Origin: an uncultured Eubacteriales bacterium
Lineage (GTDB): Bacteria > Bacillota > Clostridia > Oscillospirales > Butyricicoccaceae
Assembly: GCA_905199135.1 (NCBI GenBank)
Contig: CAJKFC010000004.1
Location: forward strand, 1-39,834
Direction of reading: 5' to 3'
DNA length: 39,834 nt
Positions 1 to 8,356 of this stretch are shown piece after piece. Under the pieces are notes generated by a model. That model had not been told where the DNA came from and did not search any database. It was given only the letters and a program-made list of their open reading frames with translations. The translations under genes were made by a program, and so were the position numbers. Positions within the stretch are counted from its first letter, which is position 1. Every line of letters begins with the position of its first letter.

Positions 1-891
1 CTGGCCGATGACATAGCCAAAAGGCTGGGAGACGAGAGCGAGCTGCATTTTTACGACGCCGCCGCGCCGATAGTCAGCTTTGACAGCATAGATATGTCAA
101 AGGCATATTTCGGGGCGAGATACGGCAAGGGCGAGCCTTCCTATATAAACTGTCCCATGGACAAGGAGCAGTATCAGGCCTTTGTAAAGGAGCTGATAAA
201 CGCCGAGGAAGCCCCGGTAAAGGGCTTTGAGGACTCAAAGGTCTTTGAGGGCTGTATGCCCGTGGAGGTCATGGCGAGAAGAGGCGAGGATACCCTGCGT
301 TTCGGTCCCATGAAGCCGGTGGGTTTGCCCGACCCTGTGACGGGGAAGGAACACTACGCCGTTCTTCAGCTGAGAAAGGAAAACGAGCAGGGCACCATGT
401 ACAACCTCGTGGGCTTTCAGACCCATCTGAAATTCCCCGAGCAGAAGAGGGTGTTCTCCATGATAGGCGGACTGGAAAACGCCGTGTTTTTGAGATACGG
501 CGTCATGCACCGCAATACATTTATAAAGTCCCCCGGGAGACTCGATGAGTTTTACAATCTCATCGGCGAAAAGCGCATAACCTTCGCAGGTCAGATGACG
601 GGCGTCGAGGGCTATGTGGAGTCGGCGGCGTCGGGTCTTTACGCAGGCATAAACAAGGCGCTGAAAATCCTCGGCAAAAAGCCCTTGAAACTGGGAAGCG
701 ACTGCGCCGTAGGCGCCCTTGCCGCCTACATAAGCGGATACAAAGGGGGCGATTTTCAGCCTATGAACATAAATTTCGGGCTCATAGACAGCCTGCCCTT
801 CAGAGTTAAAAGCAAGCAGGAGAGATACGCCATAACGGCGGAGAGAGCCCTGGCGGCCATAAAACTGGCCAAGATAAAAGGAGGCTTTTAA
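1..891 (+). CDS. trmFO: TrmFO, folate-dependent tRNA (uracil-54-C5)-methyltransferase, 5' end missing
   Basis: This FAD-dependent enzyme makes 5-methyluridine at position 54 of tRNA using methylenetetrahydrofolate. The frame is open from base 1, so the start and the N-terminal FAD-binding part lie outside the window. 296 residues are visible, about two thirds of the usual 435. Visible family features are the YINCPM segment near residue 47, which probably holds the nucleophilic cysteine known from Bacillus TrmFO, the FGPMKPVGL block near residue 100, and the C-terminal FAGQMTGVEGYVES and GLYAGINKAL segments. The stop TAA shares its last base with the plsX ATG, so the two genes are very likely co-transcribed and translationally coupled. 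Confidence 0.93.
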   Translation: MADDIAKRLGDESELHFYDAAAPIVSFDSIDMSKAYFGARYGKGEPSYINCPMDKEQYQAFVKELINAEEAPVKGFEDSKVFEGCMPVEVMARRGEDTLRFGPMKPVGLPDPVTGKEHYAVLQLRKENEQGTMYNLVGFQTHLKFPEQKRVFSMIGGLENAVFLRYGVMHRNTFIKSPGRLDEFYNLIGEKRITFAGQMTGVEGYVESAASGLYAGINKALKILGKKPLKLGSDCAVGALAAYISGYKGGDFQPMNINFGLIDSLPFRVKSKQERYAITAERALAAIKLAKIKGGF

Positions 892-1892
892 TGAAAATAC
901 TTTTGGATGTAATGGGCGGCGACCACGCCCCCAAGGCTACGGTAGAGGGCGCCGTAATGGCGGCCAAAGAGTATAAGCATGAGATGGTGCTCATAGGCGA
1001 CGAGCAGAGAATAAAAAAGGTGCTGAAAGACATAGGCGCCGAAAAAGAGCCCAATATTTCGGTAGTCCACGCCGCCTCCGAGATTTCCATGGAGGACAGC
1101 GCAGACTGCATAATGTACGACAAAAACGACAGCTCCATGGCTGTGGCCATGAAGATGCTGGCGGCAGGCGAGGGTGACGCCGTGGTGTCGGCAGGCAACA
1201 CGGGAGCATTTCTCGCAGGCGGACTTTTCATAGTCAAGCGCATAAAGGGTGTAAAGCGCGCAGCCCTTTCTCCCATACTGCCCACGGCAAAGGGCGGAGC
1301 GGTGCTCATAGACTGCGGCGCCAACGCCGAGTGCACCCCCGATTTTCTCTATCAGTTTGCCTATATGGGCTCTGTTTACGCAGAAAAATATCTCGGCATG
1401 AAGTCTCCGAGGGTTGCCCTTATCAATAACGGCGCCGAGGAGACAAAGGGCACTCCCACCTATGTGGAGACCCACAAAATGCTCAAGGACGCAGGAGCCA
1501 GAGGCGAGATAAACTTCGTCGGCAACGCCGAGGGCAGAGATGTGCCTTTGGGAATGTGCGATGTAGTTGTGGCCGACGGCTTTACGGGAAATGTGCTTTT
1601 GAAGACGACAGAGGGCGTGGCAATGTTCTTTGCCGCCCAGCTCAAGGGAATATTTATGAAAAACCTCAAGAGCAAGCTGGCGGCTCTCATGGTAAAAAGC
1701 AGCATCGACGAGTTCAAAAAGAGCATGGACTATACCGAGGTGGGCGGAGCTCCCCTTCTCGGTGTAAACGGCGTCTGCATAAAGGCCCACGGCAGCTCCA
1801 ATCCCAAGTCGTTTAAGAGCGCCATAGGTCAGGCAATAAGATATAAAAACAGCGGAGTCATCGAGGCGATAGCCGAGAAATTCGGAAAATAA
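891..1892 (+). CDS. plsX: PlsX, phosphate acyltransferase
   Basis: PlsX converts acyl-ACP to acyl-phosphate, the acyl donor for PlsY in membrane phospholipid synthesis, and acts at the inner face of the membrane. The 333-residue product has the normal family length. It starts with the characteristic MKILLDVMGGDHAP block and contains SAGNTGAFLAGG near residue 103, a conserved PlsX segment. An AAGGAGG ribosome binding site lies in the end of trmFO. Its partner gene acpP follows but has its own promoter, so expression of the two can be uncoupled. No fab genes follow, which is common for this position in Clostridia. Confidence 0.95.
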   Translation: MKILLDVMGGDHAPKATVEGAVMAAKEYKHEMVLIGDEQRIKKVLKDIGAEKEPNISVVHAASEISMEDSADCIMYDKNDSSMAVAMKMLAAGEGDAVVSAGNTGAFLAGGLFIVKRIKGVKRAALSPILPTAKGGAVLIDCGANAECTPDFLYQFAYMGSVYAEKYLGMKSPRVALINNGAEETKGTPTYVETHKMLKDAGARGEINFVGNAEGRDVPLGMCDVVVADGFTGNVLLKTTEGVAMFFAAQLKGIFMKNLKSKLAALMVKSSIDEFKKSMDYTEVGGAPLLGVNGVCIKAHGSSNPKSFKSAIGQAIRYKNSGVIEAIAEKFGK

Positions 1893-1910
1893 AATTTTAA
1901 GAAAAAGGTA

Positions 1911-1939
1911 TTTACAAACCGACAATCCTTTGCTATACT
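1911..1939 (+). promoter_or_regulatory. Sigma-A promoter for acpP
   Basis: TTTACA at 1911-1916 and TATACT at 1934-1939 are separated by 17 bases in the gap between plsX and acpP. Both boxes are close to consensus, which fits strong expression of an abundant carrier protein. Confidence 0.8.
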
Positions 1940-1989
1940 ATTCTAAGGAAATTTTTAACTGTAAATAAATAGCTTCGGAGGTATAAATA

Positions 1990-2244
1990 ATGAAGGATAA
2001 AGTGTTTGAAAAGCTTCTCGACATGGTGTCCGAGCAGTTTTGCCTGACAGACGACGAAATTGATCTCATAGATATGGACACACCCATCGAGGAAATAAGC
2101 GCCAACTGGGACTCGATAGCAGCCGTTGAGCTGGCCCTCGCCATTGAGGACGAGTTCGGCACCGGCAAGATTTCCAAGTCCGACCTCGAGAGTATCCACA
2201 CTGTTGAGGACATGGTCGACTTCATACTCAGCAAAATCGAGTAA
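1990..2244 (+). CDS. acpP: Acyl carrier protein
   Basis: This 84-residue acidic protein is an acyl carrier. Ser42 in the helix II sequence NWDSIAAVEL is the expected phosphopantetheine attachment site, and the flanks have the four-helix ACP pattern ending in HTVEDMVDFI. The place between plsX and rnc argues for the fatty acid ACP. The motif is DSI rather than the usual ADSLD of fatty acid ACPs, and the glycine-alanine before it is replaced by Asn-Trp. The gene has its own promoter (1911-1939), a GGAGG site at 1978-1981 onward, and a strong terminator, so it is a single-gene unit. A specialised rather than primary ACP is possible. Confidence 0.88.
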   Translation: MKDKVFEKLLDMVSEQFCLTDDEIDLIDMDTPIEEISANWDSIAAVELALAIEDEFGTGKISKSDLESIHTVEDMVDFILSKIE

Positions 2245-2254
2245 AATAAAAAAT

Positions 2255-2290
2255 AAAGGTGTAACTTTTCAAAGTTACACCTTTTATTTC
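2255..2290 (+). terminator. Rho-independent terminator after acpP
   Basis: A perfect 13-bp stem (2255-2267 with 2272-2284, core AGGTGTAACTT) has a four-base loop and a T-rich tail. It begins 10 bases after the acpP stop. Confidence 0.9.
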
Positions 2291-2300
2291 ATATTGTGTG

Positions 2301-2329
2301 TGGAAATGGACGGCCGTTTGTGTTATAAT
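2301..2329 (+). promoter_or_regulatory. Probable extended -10 promoter for rnc
   Basis: TGTTATAAT at 2321-2329 is an extended -10 element. The -35 at 2301-2306 (TGGAAA) is weak and 17 bases away. It lies directly after the acpP terminator and about 50 bases before rnc, so it likely starts the rnc-radical SAM transcript. Confidence 0.6.
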
Positions 2330-2380
2330 ACTTACAGCTACAACAGAAGAGCGGCTGTTTTTTGCCCGAAAGGAGACAAA

Positions 2381-3046
2381 ATGCATTTAAAATATAATTT
2401 TAAAAATCACGGGCTTTTCACCATGGCAATGACCCATTCCTCCCACGCCAACGAGCACAGGAAGAGCTTTGAGCACAGCAACGAGCGTCTGGAGTTTTTG
2501 GGCGATGCCGTTTTGGGTCTCATATGCGGAGAGTATCTCTACAAGACCTACCCCAAAATGGAGGAGGGAGAGCTCTCCAAGCTGAGGGCGGCTCTGGTGT
2601 GTGAAAAGAGCCTTTTCGGCTTCGCGAAGGAGATCGGCCTCGGCGAGGAGATACTTCTCGGCAAGGGCGAGGAGGCAGGGGGAGGCAGAGAGCGCCCCTC
2701 GGTGCTGTCCGACGCCTTTGAGGCTCTGCTTGCCGCCATATATCTGGACGGCGGAATGAAAGAGGCGGAAAATTTCGTGCTGCCGTTTTTGAAAAGAGGG
2801 GCCGAGCAGATAGTGAGAGAGGTCAGAACAGACGACTACAAGACGGCTCTTCAGGAGATAATTCAGAAAAACAAAGAGGAAACTCTGACATACCGCCTGG
2901 CAAAAGAGAGCGGCCCCGACCACGACAAGTGCTTCGAGGTTGAGCTTCTCATAAACTCCAATGTCATGGCGAGGGGCGTCGGCAAGAGCAAGAGACAGGC
3001 CGAGCAGGACGCCGCGAGACAGGCTCTGGAGCTGATGGGAAGATGA
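2381..3046 (+). CDS. rnc: Ribonuclease III
   Basis: RNase III cleaves double-stranded RNA in rRNA and mRNA processing. The 221-residue product has the signature ERLEFLGDAVLGL at residues 35-47, with metal-binding Glu38 and Asp42, and a second catalytic block SDAFEALLAAIYLDGG near residue 115. The C-terminal 70 residues form a double-stranded RNA-binding domain ending in GKSKRQAEQDAARQAL. The frame is open far upstream through acpP, but the ATG at 2381 is chosen because of the AAAGGAGA site at 2370-2376 and because the protein then has family length. The stop overlaps the next start by four bases. Confidence 0.95.
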   Translation: MHLKYNFKNHGLFTMAMTHSSHANEHRKSFEHSNERLEFLGDAVLGLICGEYLYKTYPKMEEGELSKLRAALVCEKSLFGFAKEIGLGEEILLGKGEEAGGGRERPSVLSDAFEALLAAIYLDGGMKEAENFVLPFLKRGAEQIVREVRTDDYKTALQEIIQKNKEETLTYRLAKESGPDHDKCFEVELLINSNVMARGVGKSKRQAEQDAARQALELMGR

Positions 3047-4041
3047 GGATAATCCCCATATTCATACCTCATCTCGGCTGCCCTCACGACTGTGTTTTCT
3101 GCAATCAGAGAAGGATAGCCGCACCCATAGTGCCGACGGCAGAGGATGTAAGGCAGGAGATAGAAAAGGCCCTCGAATACACCGAAAATCCCCAGATAGC
3201 CTTTTACGGCGGCAGCTTTACCGCCATAGGAGAGGAGCTCATGGAGGAATATCTGTCGGCAGCCTATGAGTTCATAGAAAAGGGTCTGTGCTCTTCTATA
3301 AGGGTTTCCACAAGACCCGACTGCATCGACGAAAAAATACTCACCCTTCTCAAAAGCTACAAGGTTACCCACATAGAGCTTGGGGTGCAGTCGATGGACG
3401 AAGATGTGCTGAAAGCCTCAAAAAGAGGTCACACGGCGGAAGATGTAATACAGAGCGTATACCTCATAAAAAGCTTCGGCGGCTTTTCATTGGGGCTTCA
3501 GATGATGGCGGGGCTTCCCTTTGACAGCGAGGAGAAAACCATAGCCACAGCCCTTAAAATAAGGGATTTAGCCCCAGATTTCGTGAGAATATACCCTGTC
3601 TGCGTCATCGAGAACACAGAGCTTGCCGACATGATGATGTACGGCAGCTACACGCCGCTGGCTGTGGATAAAGCTGTGGATATCTGTGCAAAACTCTGTG
3701 TAATATTTGAAGAGGCAGGCATCGAGATAATAAGAATAGGCTTAAACCCCACCGACGAGCTTTCGGGCGGAGCGGTGCTGGGCGGAGCATATCACCCGGC
3801 TTTGGGCGAGATGGTCAGGGGAAAAATGCTGGAAAATGCCGTGATAAACGCCCTTTCAAAGGTAAAAGAGAAAAATGTCACGGTATTGATAAACCCAAAG
3901 GATATATCAAAGCTAAAGGGCAGAGGGGGCACCGCCCTCAAAAATATCCGCGCCGCCTTTGTGGATAAGTTGGTTTCTGTGGACACATCCGATAAAATAA
4001 GCCGCGACAGCTTTGAAATAGATGTTGATATAAGCCGTTAG
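3043..4041 (+). CDS. Radical SAM protein, Elp3-like subfamily
   Basis: The 332-residue product has the [4Fe-4S] radical SAM motif CPHDCVFC at residues 13-20 (Cys13, Cys17, Cys20), followed by FYGGSFTAIG, the SAM-contacting glycine motif. It resembles the radical SAM half of Elp3 but lacks an acetyltransferase domain. Genes of this family often sit between rnc and smc in Clostridia; the substrate is unknown to me, and tRNA modification is only an inference from the Elp3 relation. It overlaps rnc by four bases (ATGA) and is therefore translationally coupled to it. Confidence 0.85.
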   Translation: MRIIPIFIPHLGCPHDCVFCNQRRIAAPIVPTAEDVRQEIEKALEYTENPQIAFYGGSFTAIGEELMEEYLSAAYEFIEKGLCSSIRVSTRPDCIDEKILTLLKSYKVTHIELGVQSMDEDVLKASKRGHTAEDVIQSVYLIKSFGGFSLGLQMMAGLPFDSEEKTIATALKIRDLAPDFVRIYPVCVIENTELADMMMYGSYTPLAVDKAVDICAKLCVIFEEAGIEIIRIGLNPTDELSGGAVLGGAYHPALGEMVRGKMLENAVINALSKVKEKNVTVLINPKDISKLKGRGGTALKNIRAAFVDKLVSVDTSDKISRDSFEIDVDISR

Positions 4042-4053
4042 AATTGTTATAAT
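4025..4053 (+). promoter_or_regulatory. Sigma-A promoter for smc
   Basis: TTGATA at 4025-4030, 17-base spacer, TATAAT at 4048-4053. The -35 box lies inside the end of the radical SAM gene. It gives smc and pyrE a strong start of their own. Confidence 0.82.
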
Positions 4054-4083
4054 ATAGTCAATCCAGAGGAAAGGAGGCCGAGG

Positions 4084-7000
4084 TTGTACCTTAAAAGCAT
4101 AGAGATACAGGGATTCAAGTCGTTTCCCGACAATACCGTGATAAATCTGAGCCGAGGGGTTACAGCCATAGTCGGCCCAAACGGCTCGGGAAAGAGCAAT
4201 ATAGTCGACGCCGTCAAATGGGTGCTGGGGGAGCAGTCCTCCAAAAATCTCCGCGGCGGCAAGATGGAGGATGTCATCTTCGGCGGCACGGTCAAAAGAC
4301 CGCCGTCCTCTTACAGCAAGGTCTCCCTCACCATAGACAACAGCGAAAGGCTTTTGCCCATCGACTACGGCGAGGTGACCGTCACAAGAAGATACGGCAG
4401 AAACGGCGACAGCGAGTTTTTCATAAACCGCAAGTCGGTAAGGCTCAAGGACATACACGAGCTTTTCATGGACACAGGTCTCGGCCGTGACGGCTACTCT
4501 GTCATAGGTCAGGGCAGGATAGACGAGATACTTTCGATAAAATCCGAGGACAGGCGAGAGATTTTCGAGGAGGCGGCGGGCATCACAAAGTTCCGCTACC
4601 GCAAGGAGGAGGCCGAAAAAAGACTTTCGGGCACCGAGGAAAATCTCGTACGCATAAGGGACATAGCCTCTACTTTGGAGAGCAGTCTCGAGCCCATGAG
4701 ACAGGCAGCCGAAAAGACGAAAAAATATTTCGCCCTCTACGAGGACGCAAAAAAGACCGAGGTTTCCATATGGCTTTCGGAAAGCGACAGGCTCCGTGAG
4801 AGGATAAAGGAGATATCGGCAGAGCACACCATTGCAGATCGCAATCTGTCGGTGAGAAAATCCGAGCTCGACGGCATCTATGACAGCATAGAGAAAACCG
4901 GCGAGAAGATAAGGCTCAAGGACAGGGAGATAGAGAGCGAAAGGCAGGAGACCGCCCTTTTGGAGAGCGCGGCAGCCGAGGCCGAAAAGCAGGCGGCGGT
5001 GTGCCGCTCGGGCATGGAAAACACCCTTGAGACCATAAAGCAGGCGGAAAACCGCCTTAAAAGAGAGGGCGAGCAGATAACAGAGCTGAAAAACCGTCTG
5101 ATGGAACTTGCCGAGGCCGAAAAAGAGGCGAAAAAGCAGGCCGAGGACATCTCCCTTAAAATTGAAGATCTTCAAAAGGAAAACAGCGAGAGAGAAAATC
5201 AGAGCCGTGAGCATGTCAAAAGCGTGCTGTCTCTTCAGCAGGAGATATCCGATGTGATAACCGAGGAGGCAAAGCTCAGGGAAAAGAGGGCTTTTGCCCA
5301 AAAGGAGCTTCAGGAGGCCGAGAGCAAGCTTTCGGAGCTTGAAAGCAAGATGGGAGACAGCCAGAAGGCCGCCGAGCAGTCGGAAAAGCGCTTGGCCGAG
5401 ATAGACAGGGAGACCGAGAGCCACAGAGAGAGCATGGAGCAGGCTCAAAATGTCCTTTCGGGCTTTGAGCTTTTGCTGCAAAGGCAGGAGAAAAAGCTGG
5501 AAAATCTCTATGAGGAGGGGCAGAGCCTTTCGGTAAAGCTAAAGTCCTCCGAAGAGAGACTCAATATGCTCAAAGCCTTTGAAAGAGAGCATGAGGGCTT
5601 TTCCAAGGCGGTAAAAAACGTGCTTAAAGCGGCGGAAAAGGACCAGCTTCACGGAATACTCGGCACTGTGTCCGAGATAATAAAGGTAAACGACGACTGC
5701 GCCGTCGCCATAGAGATTGCTCTGGGCGGCGCCATGCAGAACATCGTGGTGGAAAACGAGCAGGACGGCAAAAAGGCAATAGGCTACCTCAAAAGCTGCG
5801 ACGGCGGCAGAGGAACATTTCTGCCCGTAAGCCTTATAAGGGGCAGACGGGCCGACGACATATATAAAAATGAAAACGGCTATGTGGGCATGGCCTGCGA
5901 CCTGGTGGAATACGACGGAAGGTTTGACGGCATAGTGAAAAATCTTCTCGGCTCCACCCTTGTGGTGCAGCACATCGACGCCGCCATAGCTATACAGAAA
6001 AAGCACCCCGGCAGGGTGAGAATAGTCACCCTCGACGGTCAGATAATAAGCACCCACGGCGCCATGACGGGCGGCAGCCTCAACAGAAGCGTCGGAGTGT
6101 TTTCGAGAAAAAACGAGGCCGAAAGGCTGGAGCAGGAACAGAAAGAGCAGTCGGAAAGACTGGGGAAACTTCGGGAAGAATATCTCAAAGTCAAGGACGC
6201 TCTCGGCAACATGAAGTTTCAAAAGGAGAGTGCCGAAAACACCCTCTCCGAGGCAAAGCTGGCTCTTTCCAAGCTGAACGCCGAAAAAGAGGGAGAGCAA
6301 AAGCTTTTGGAGGCGGTGAGGGGCGGCGAAAGCGGCTACCTTGCCGAAAAGAGCAGTCTTGAGAGCAAGGCGCAGGCGGCAAAAGAAAGTCTTTCGGAAT
6401 CGGAAGGTCAGATAGAGAAAAACGCCGCCCGATTTGAGACCTTAAACGGACAAAAGGAAAATCATCAGAGAGAAATAGAAAGGCTCGACGGGGAGTCCGC
6501 CCTCTGCCGCGAACAGACAGAGAGCCTTAAGGCGGAGAAGTCCAAAACCGAGGGACGAATTCTCTATCTTGCGGGAACATACGAGGAGATATCGGCCCTT
6601 GTATCCCAGCTGGAAAAAGAGAGCCTTTTGAGCGGCGAAAACAGAAAAGAGCTGGAAAACAGGCTGAAAAACCTCAAAGAACAGGCGGAAAAACAGGAAA
6701 AGACCCTCAAAGAGCTGAAGGAGCAGGGAGAAAAACGCAGAGACAAGCTCCAAAAGCTCATAGATCAGAAACTCGCCATCGAGGGCGAGAGGGAAAAGCT
6801 GCAGCGGCAGAGCCAGGGCAAGAACAACGCCGTACTGAATCTCGAAAGGGAGACGGCAAGGCTATTGTCCCTTAAGGAGCAGACCGAAGGGGAGCTTCAG
6901 AGGATTTTGGACAAGATGTGGGAGAGCTACGAGCTGACCCCCATGGCAGCCGCCGAGGGGTATGAAAAATGCGCCGACATATCGGAGAGCAGAAACTATC

Positions 7001-7662
7001 TGGCAAGGCTCAAAAATGACATGAAGGCTCTGGGCAGCGTAAATGTGCTGGCGGTGGAGGAATACGAAAAGGCCTTTGAAAACTACTCCTTTATGAAAAA
7101 GCAGTGGGACGACCTTGAAAAGGCAAAGGGCGATATCCTGACCGTCATAGCAGATCTCACCAAAAACATGCAGGAGACCTTCGCCTCACACTTTGTGATG
7201 ATAAACGACAGTTTCAGAGCCACATTCAAGGAGATTTTCGGCGGCGGAGACGCCTGCCTTCGCCTTGAGGACGAAAACGATATACTGAACTGCGGCATCG
7301 AGATAAAGGTAACTCTGCCGGGTAAGACGGTCAAGACAATATCCCTGCTTTCGGGCGGCGAAAAGGCATTTGTGGCTATAGCTCTGTATTTCGCAATACT
7401 CAAGGTCAGGCCGACGCCCTTCTGCATACTGGACGAGATAGAGGCCGCCCTTGACGATGTAAATGTGGTCAAGTACATAACATATATGAAAACCCTGTGC
7501 GAAAGCACACAGTTTATAGTTATAACCCACCGACGGGGAACAATGGAGGGCTCGGACATTTTATACGGCGTCGCCATGCAGGAGACGGGAGTGTCCAAGC
7601 TTCTGACAATCAATGTAAACGAGGCCGAGGAAAAATTGGGCCTTTTAAATGACAACAAATAA
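4084..7662 (+). CDS. smc: SMC, chromosome condensation and segregation ATPase
   Basis: SMC dimers with ScpA and ScpB load near the origin and organise the chromosome. The 1192-residue product has the full SMC layout. Walker A (GPNGSGKSN) is at residues 31-39. A long coiled coil follows to about 510, then a hinge about 520-680 with glycines in GGAMQN and THGAMTGGSLNRS, then a second coiled coil. The C-terminal head carries the signature LLSGGEKAFVAIAL near 1088 and Walker B CILDEIEAALDD near 1113. The start is TTG at 4084, chosen because YLKSIEIQGFKSF is the normal N-terminus and an AAAGGAGG site lies 7 bases upstream. ftsY, frequent after smc in relatives, is absent. Confidence 0.97.
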   Translation: MYLKSIEIQGFKSFPDNTVINLSRGVTAIVGPNGSGKSNIVDAVKWVLGEQSSKNLRGGKMEDVIFGGTVKRPPSSYSKVSLTIDNSERLLPIDYGEVTVTRRYGRNGDSEFFINRKSVRLKDIHELFMDTGLGRDGYSVIGQGRIDEILSIKSEDRREIFEEAAGITKFRYRKEEAEKRLSGTEENLVRIRDIASTLESSLEPMRQAAEKTKKYFALYEDAKKTEVSIWLSESDRLRERIKEISAEHTIADRNLSVRKSELDGIYDSIEKTGEKIRLKDREIESERQETALLESAAAEAEKQAAVCRSGMENTLETIKQAENRLKREGEQITELKNRLMELAEAEKEAKKQAEDISLKIEDLQKENSERENQSREHVKSVLSLQQEISDVITEEAKLREKRAFAQKELQEAESKLSELESKMGDSQKAAEQSEKRLAEIDRETESHRESMEQAQNVLSGFELLLQRQEKKLENLYEEGQSLSVKLKSSEERLNMLKAFEREHEGFSKAVKNVLKAAEKDQLHGILGTVSEIIKVNDDCAVAIEIALGGAMQNIVVENEQDGKKAIGYLKSCDGGRGTFLPVSLIRGRRADDIYKNENGYVGMACDLVEYDGRFDGIVKNLLGSTLVVQHIDAAIAIQKKHPGRVRIVTLDGQIISTHGAMTGGSLNRSVGVFSRKNEAERLEQEQKEQSERLGKLREEYLKVKDALGNMKFQKESAENTLSEAKLALSKLNAEKEGEQKLLEAVRGGESGYLAEKSSLESKAQAAKESLSESEGQIEKNAARFETLNGQKENHQREIERLDGESALCREQTESLKAEKSKTEGRILYLAGTYEEISALVSQLEKESLLSGENRKELENRLKNLKEQAEKQEKTLKELKEQGEKRRDKLQKLIDQKLAIEGEREKLQRQSQGKNNAVLNLERETARLLSLKEQTEGELQRILDKMWESYELTPMAAAEGYEKCADISESRNYLARLKNDMKALGSVNVLAVEEYEKAFENYSFMKKQWDDLEKAKGDILTVIADLTKNMQETFASHFVMINDSFRATFKEIFGGGDACLRLEDENDILNCGIEIKVTLPGKTVKTISLLSGGEKAFVAIALYFAILKVRPTPFCILDEIEAALDDVNVVKYITYMKTLCESTQFIVITHRRGTMEGSDILYGVAMQETGVSKLLTINVNEAEEKLGLLNDNK

Positions 7663-7676
7663 CGGAGGAGAAGATT

Positions 7677-8309
7677 ATGGAAAAGAAAATTGCAAAGAGA
7701 CTTTTGGAGATAAAAGCCGTGTTTTTGTCTCCCGATGAGCCCTTCACATGGGCAAGCGGAATAAAGTCCCCCATCTACTGCGACAACAGGCTGACACTCT
7801 CTTATCCCGAGATAAGAACAGAGATAGAGACAGCCATCGCCGAGACTGTCAAGGCAAAATATCCCGAGGCTGAGGCTCTCGCAGGCACATCGACGGCAGG
7901 CATACCCCACGCCGCCATCGCAGCACACATTCTCGGCATGCCCATGGCATATGTAAGAGCCAGCGCCAAGGACCACGGACGCAACAACAAGATCGAGGGC
8001 AGACTTGAAAAGGGCACAAAGGTTGTCGTCATCGAGGACCTCATCTCCACAGGCGGCTCTGTAATCGATGTAGTCAACGCCCTGAGAGAGGCAGAGGTAG
8101 AGGTTTTGGGCATAGTTTCCATCTTTACCTACGGACTTGCAAAGGGCATAGAGCGTCTTAAAGAGGCAAATGTCGAGAACACATCTCTCTCCAACTACGA
8201 CGCCCTCGTCGAGGTCGCCGTCGAGAGCGGATACATCAAGGAGTCCGATGTCAAAAAGCTTCAGGCTTTCAGAGCAAATCCCTCCGATTCTGGCTGGATG
8301 GAGCTTTAA
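7677..8309 (+). CDS. pyrE: Orotate phosphoribosyltransferase
   Basis: PyrE joins orotate and PRPP to form OMP in pyrimidine synthesis. The 210-residue product has FTWASGIKSPIYCDNR near the N-terminus and the PRPP-binding loop VVVIEDLISTGGS near residues 115-128. The flexible catalytic loop with KDHGRNNKIEG, carrying the catalytic Lys and His, is near residues 98-108. It follows smc by 14 bases with an ACGGAGGAG ribosome binding site, so it is probably on the smc transcript. No other pyrimidine gene is near. Confidence 0.95.
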   Translation: MEKKIAKRLLEIKAVFLSPDEPFTWASGIKSPIYCDNRLTLSYPEIRTEIETAIAETVKAKYPEAEALAGTSTAGIPHAAIAAHILGMPMAYVRASAKDHGRNNKIEGRLEKGTKVVVIEDLISTGGSVIDVVNALREAEVEVLGIVSIFTYGLAKGIERLKEANVENTSLSNYDALVEVAVESGYIKESDVKKLQAFRANPSDSGWMEL

Positions 8310-8356
8310 TTTTTAAGGAATAAATACTGGCGGCGCCATATAAAATAAGGTGAAGT

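Noticed and set aside
891..2244. Absence of fab genes between plsX and acpP as an anomaly
   Set aside because: The plsX-acpP-rnc-smc order without fab genes is common in Clostridia.
2126..2380. Extension of rnc upstream into acpP
   Set aside because: It would cross the acpP terminator and a promoter; the ATG at 2381 has a ribosome binding site and gives a normal RNase III.
3913..5481. A 522-codon open frame on the minus strand opposite smc
   Set aside because: Shadow of the smc coding sequence; Leu-rich with no recognisable domain.
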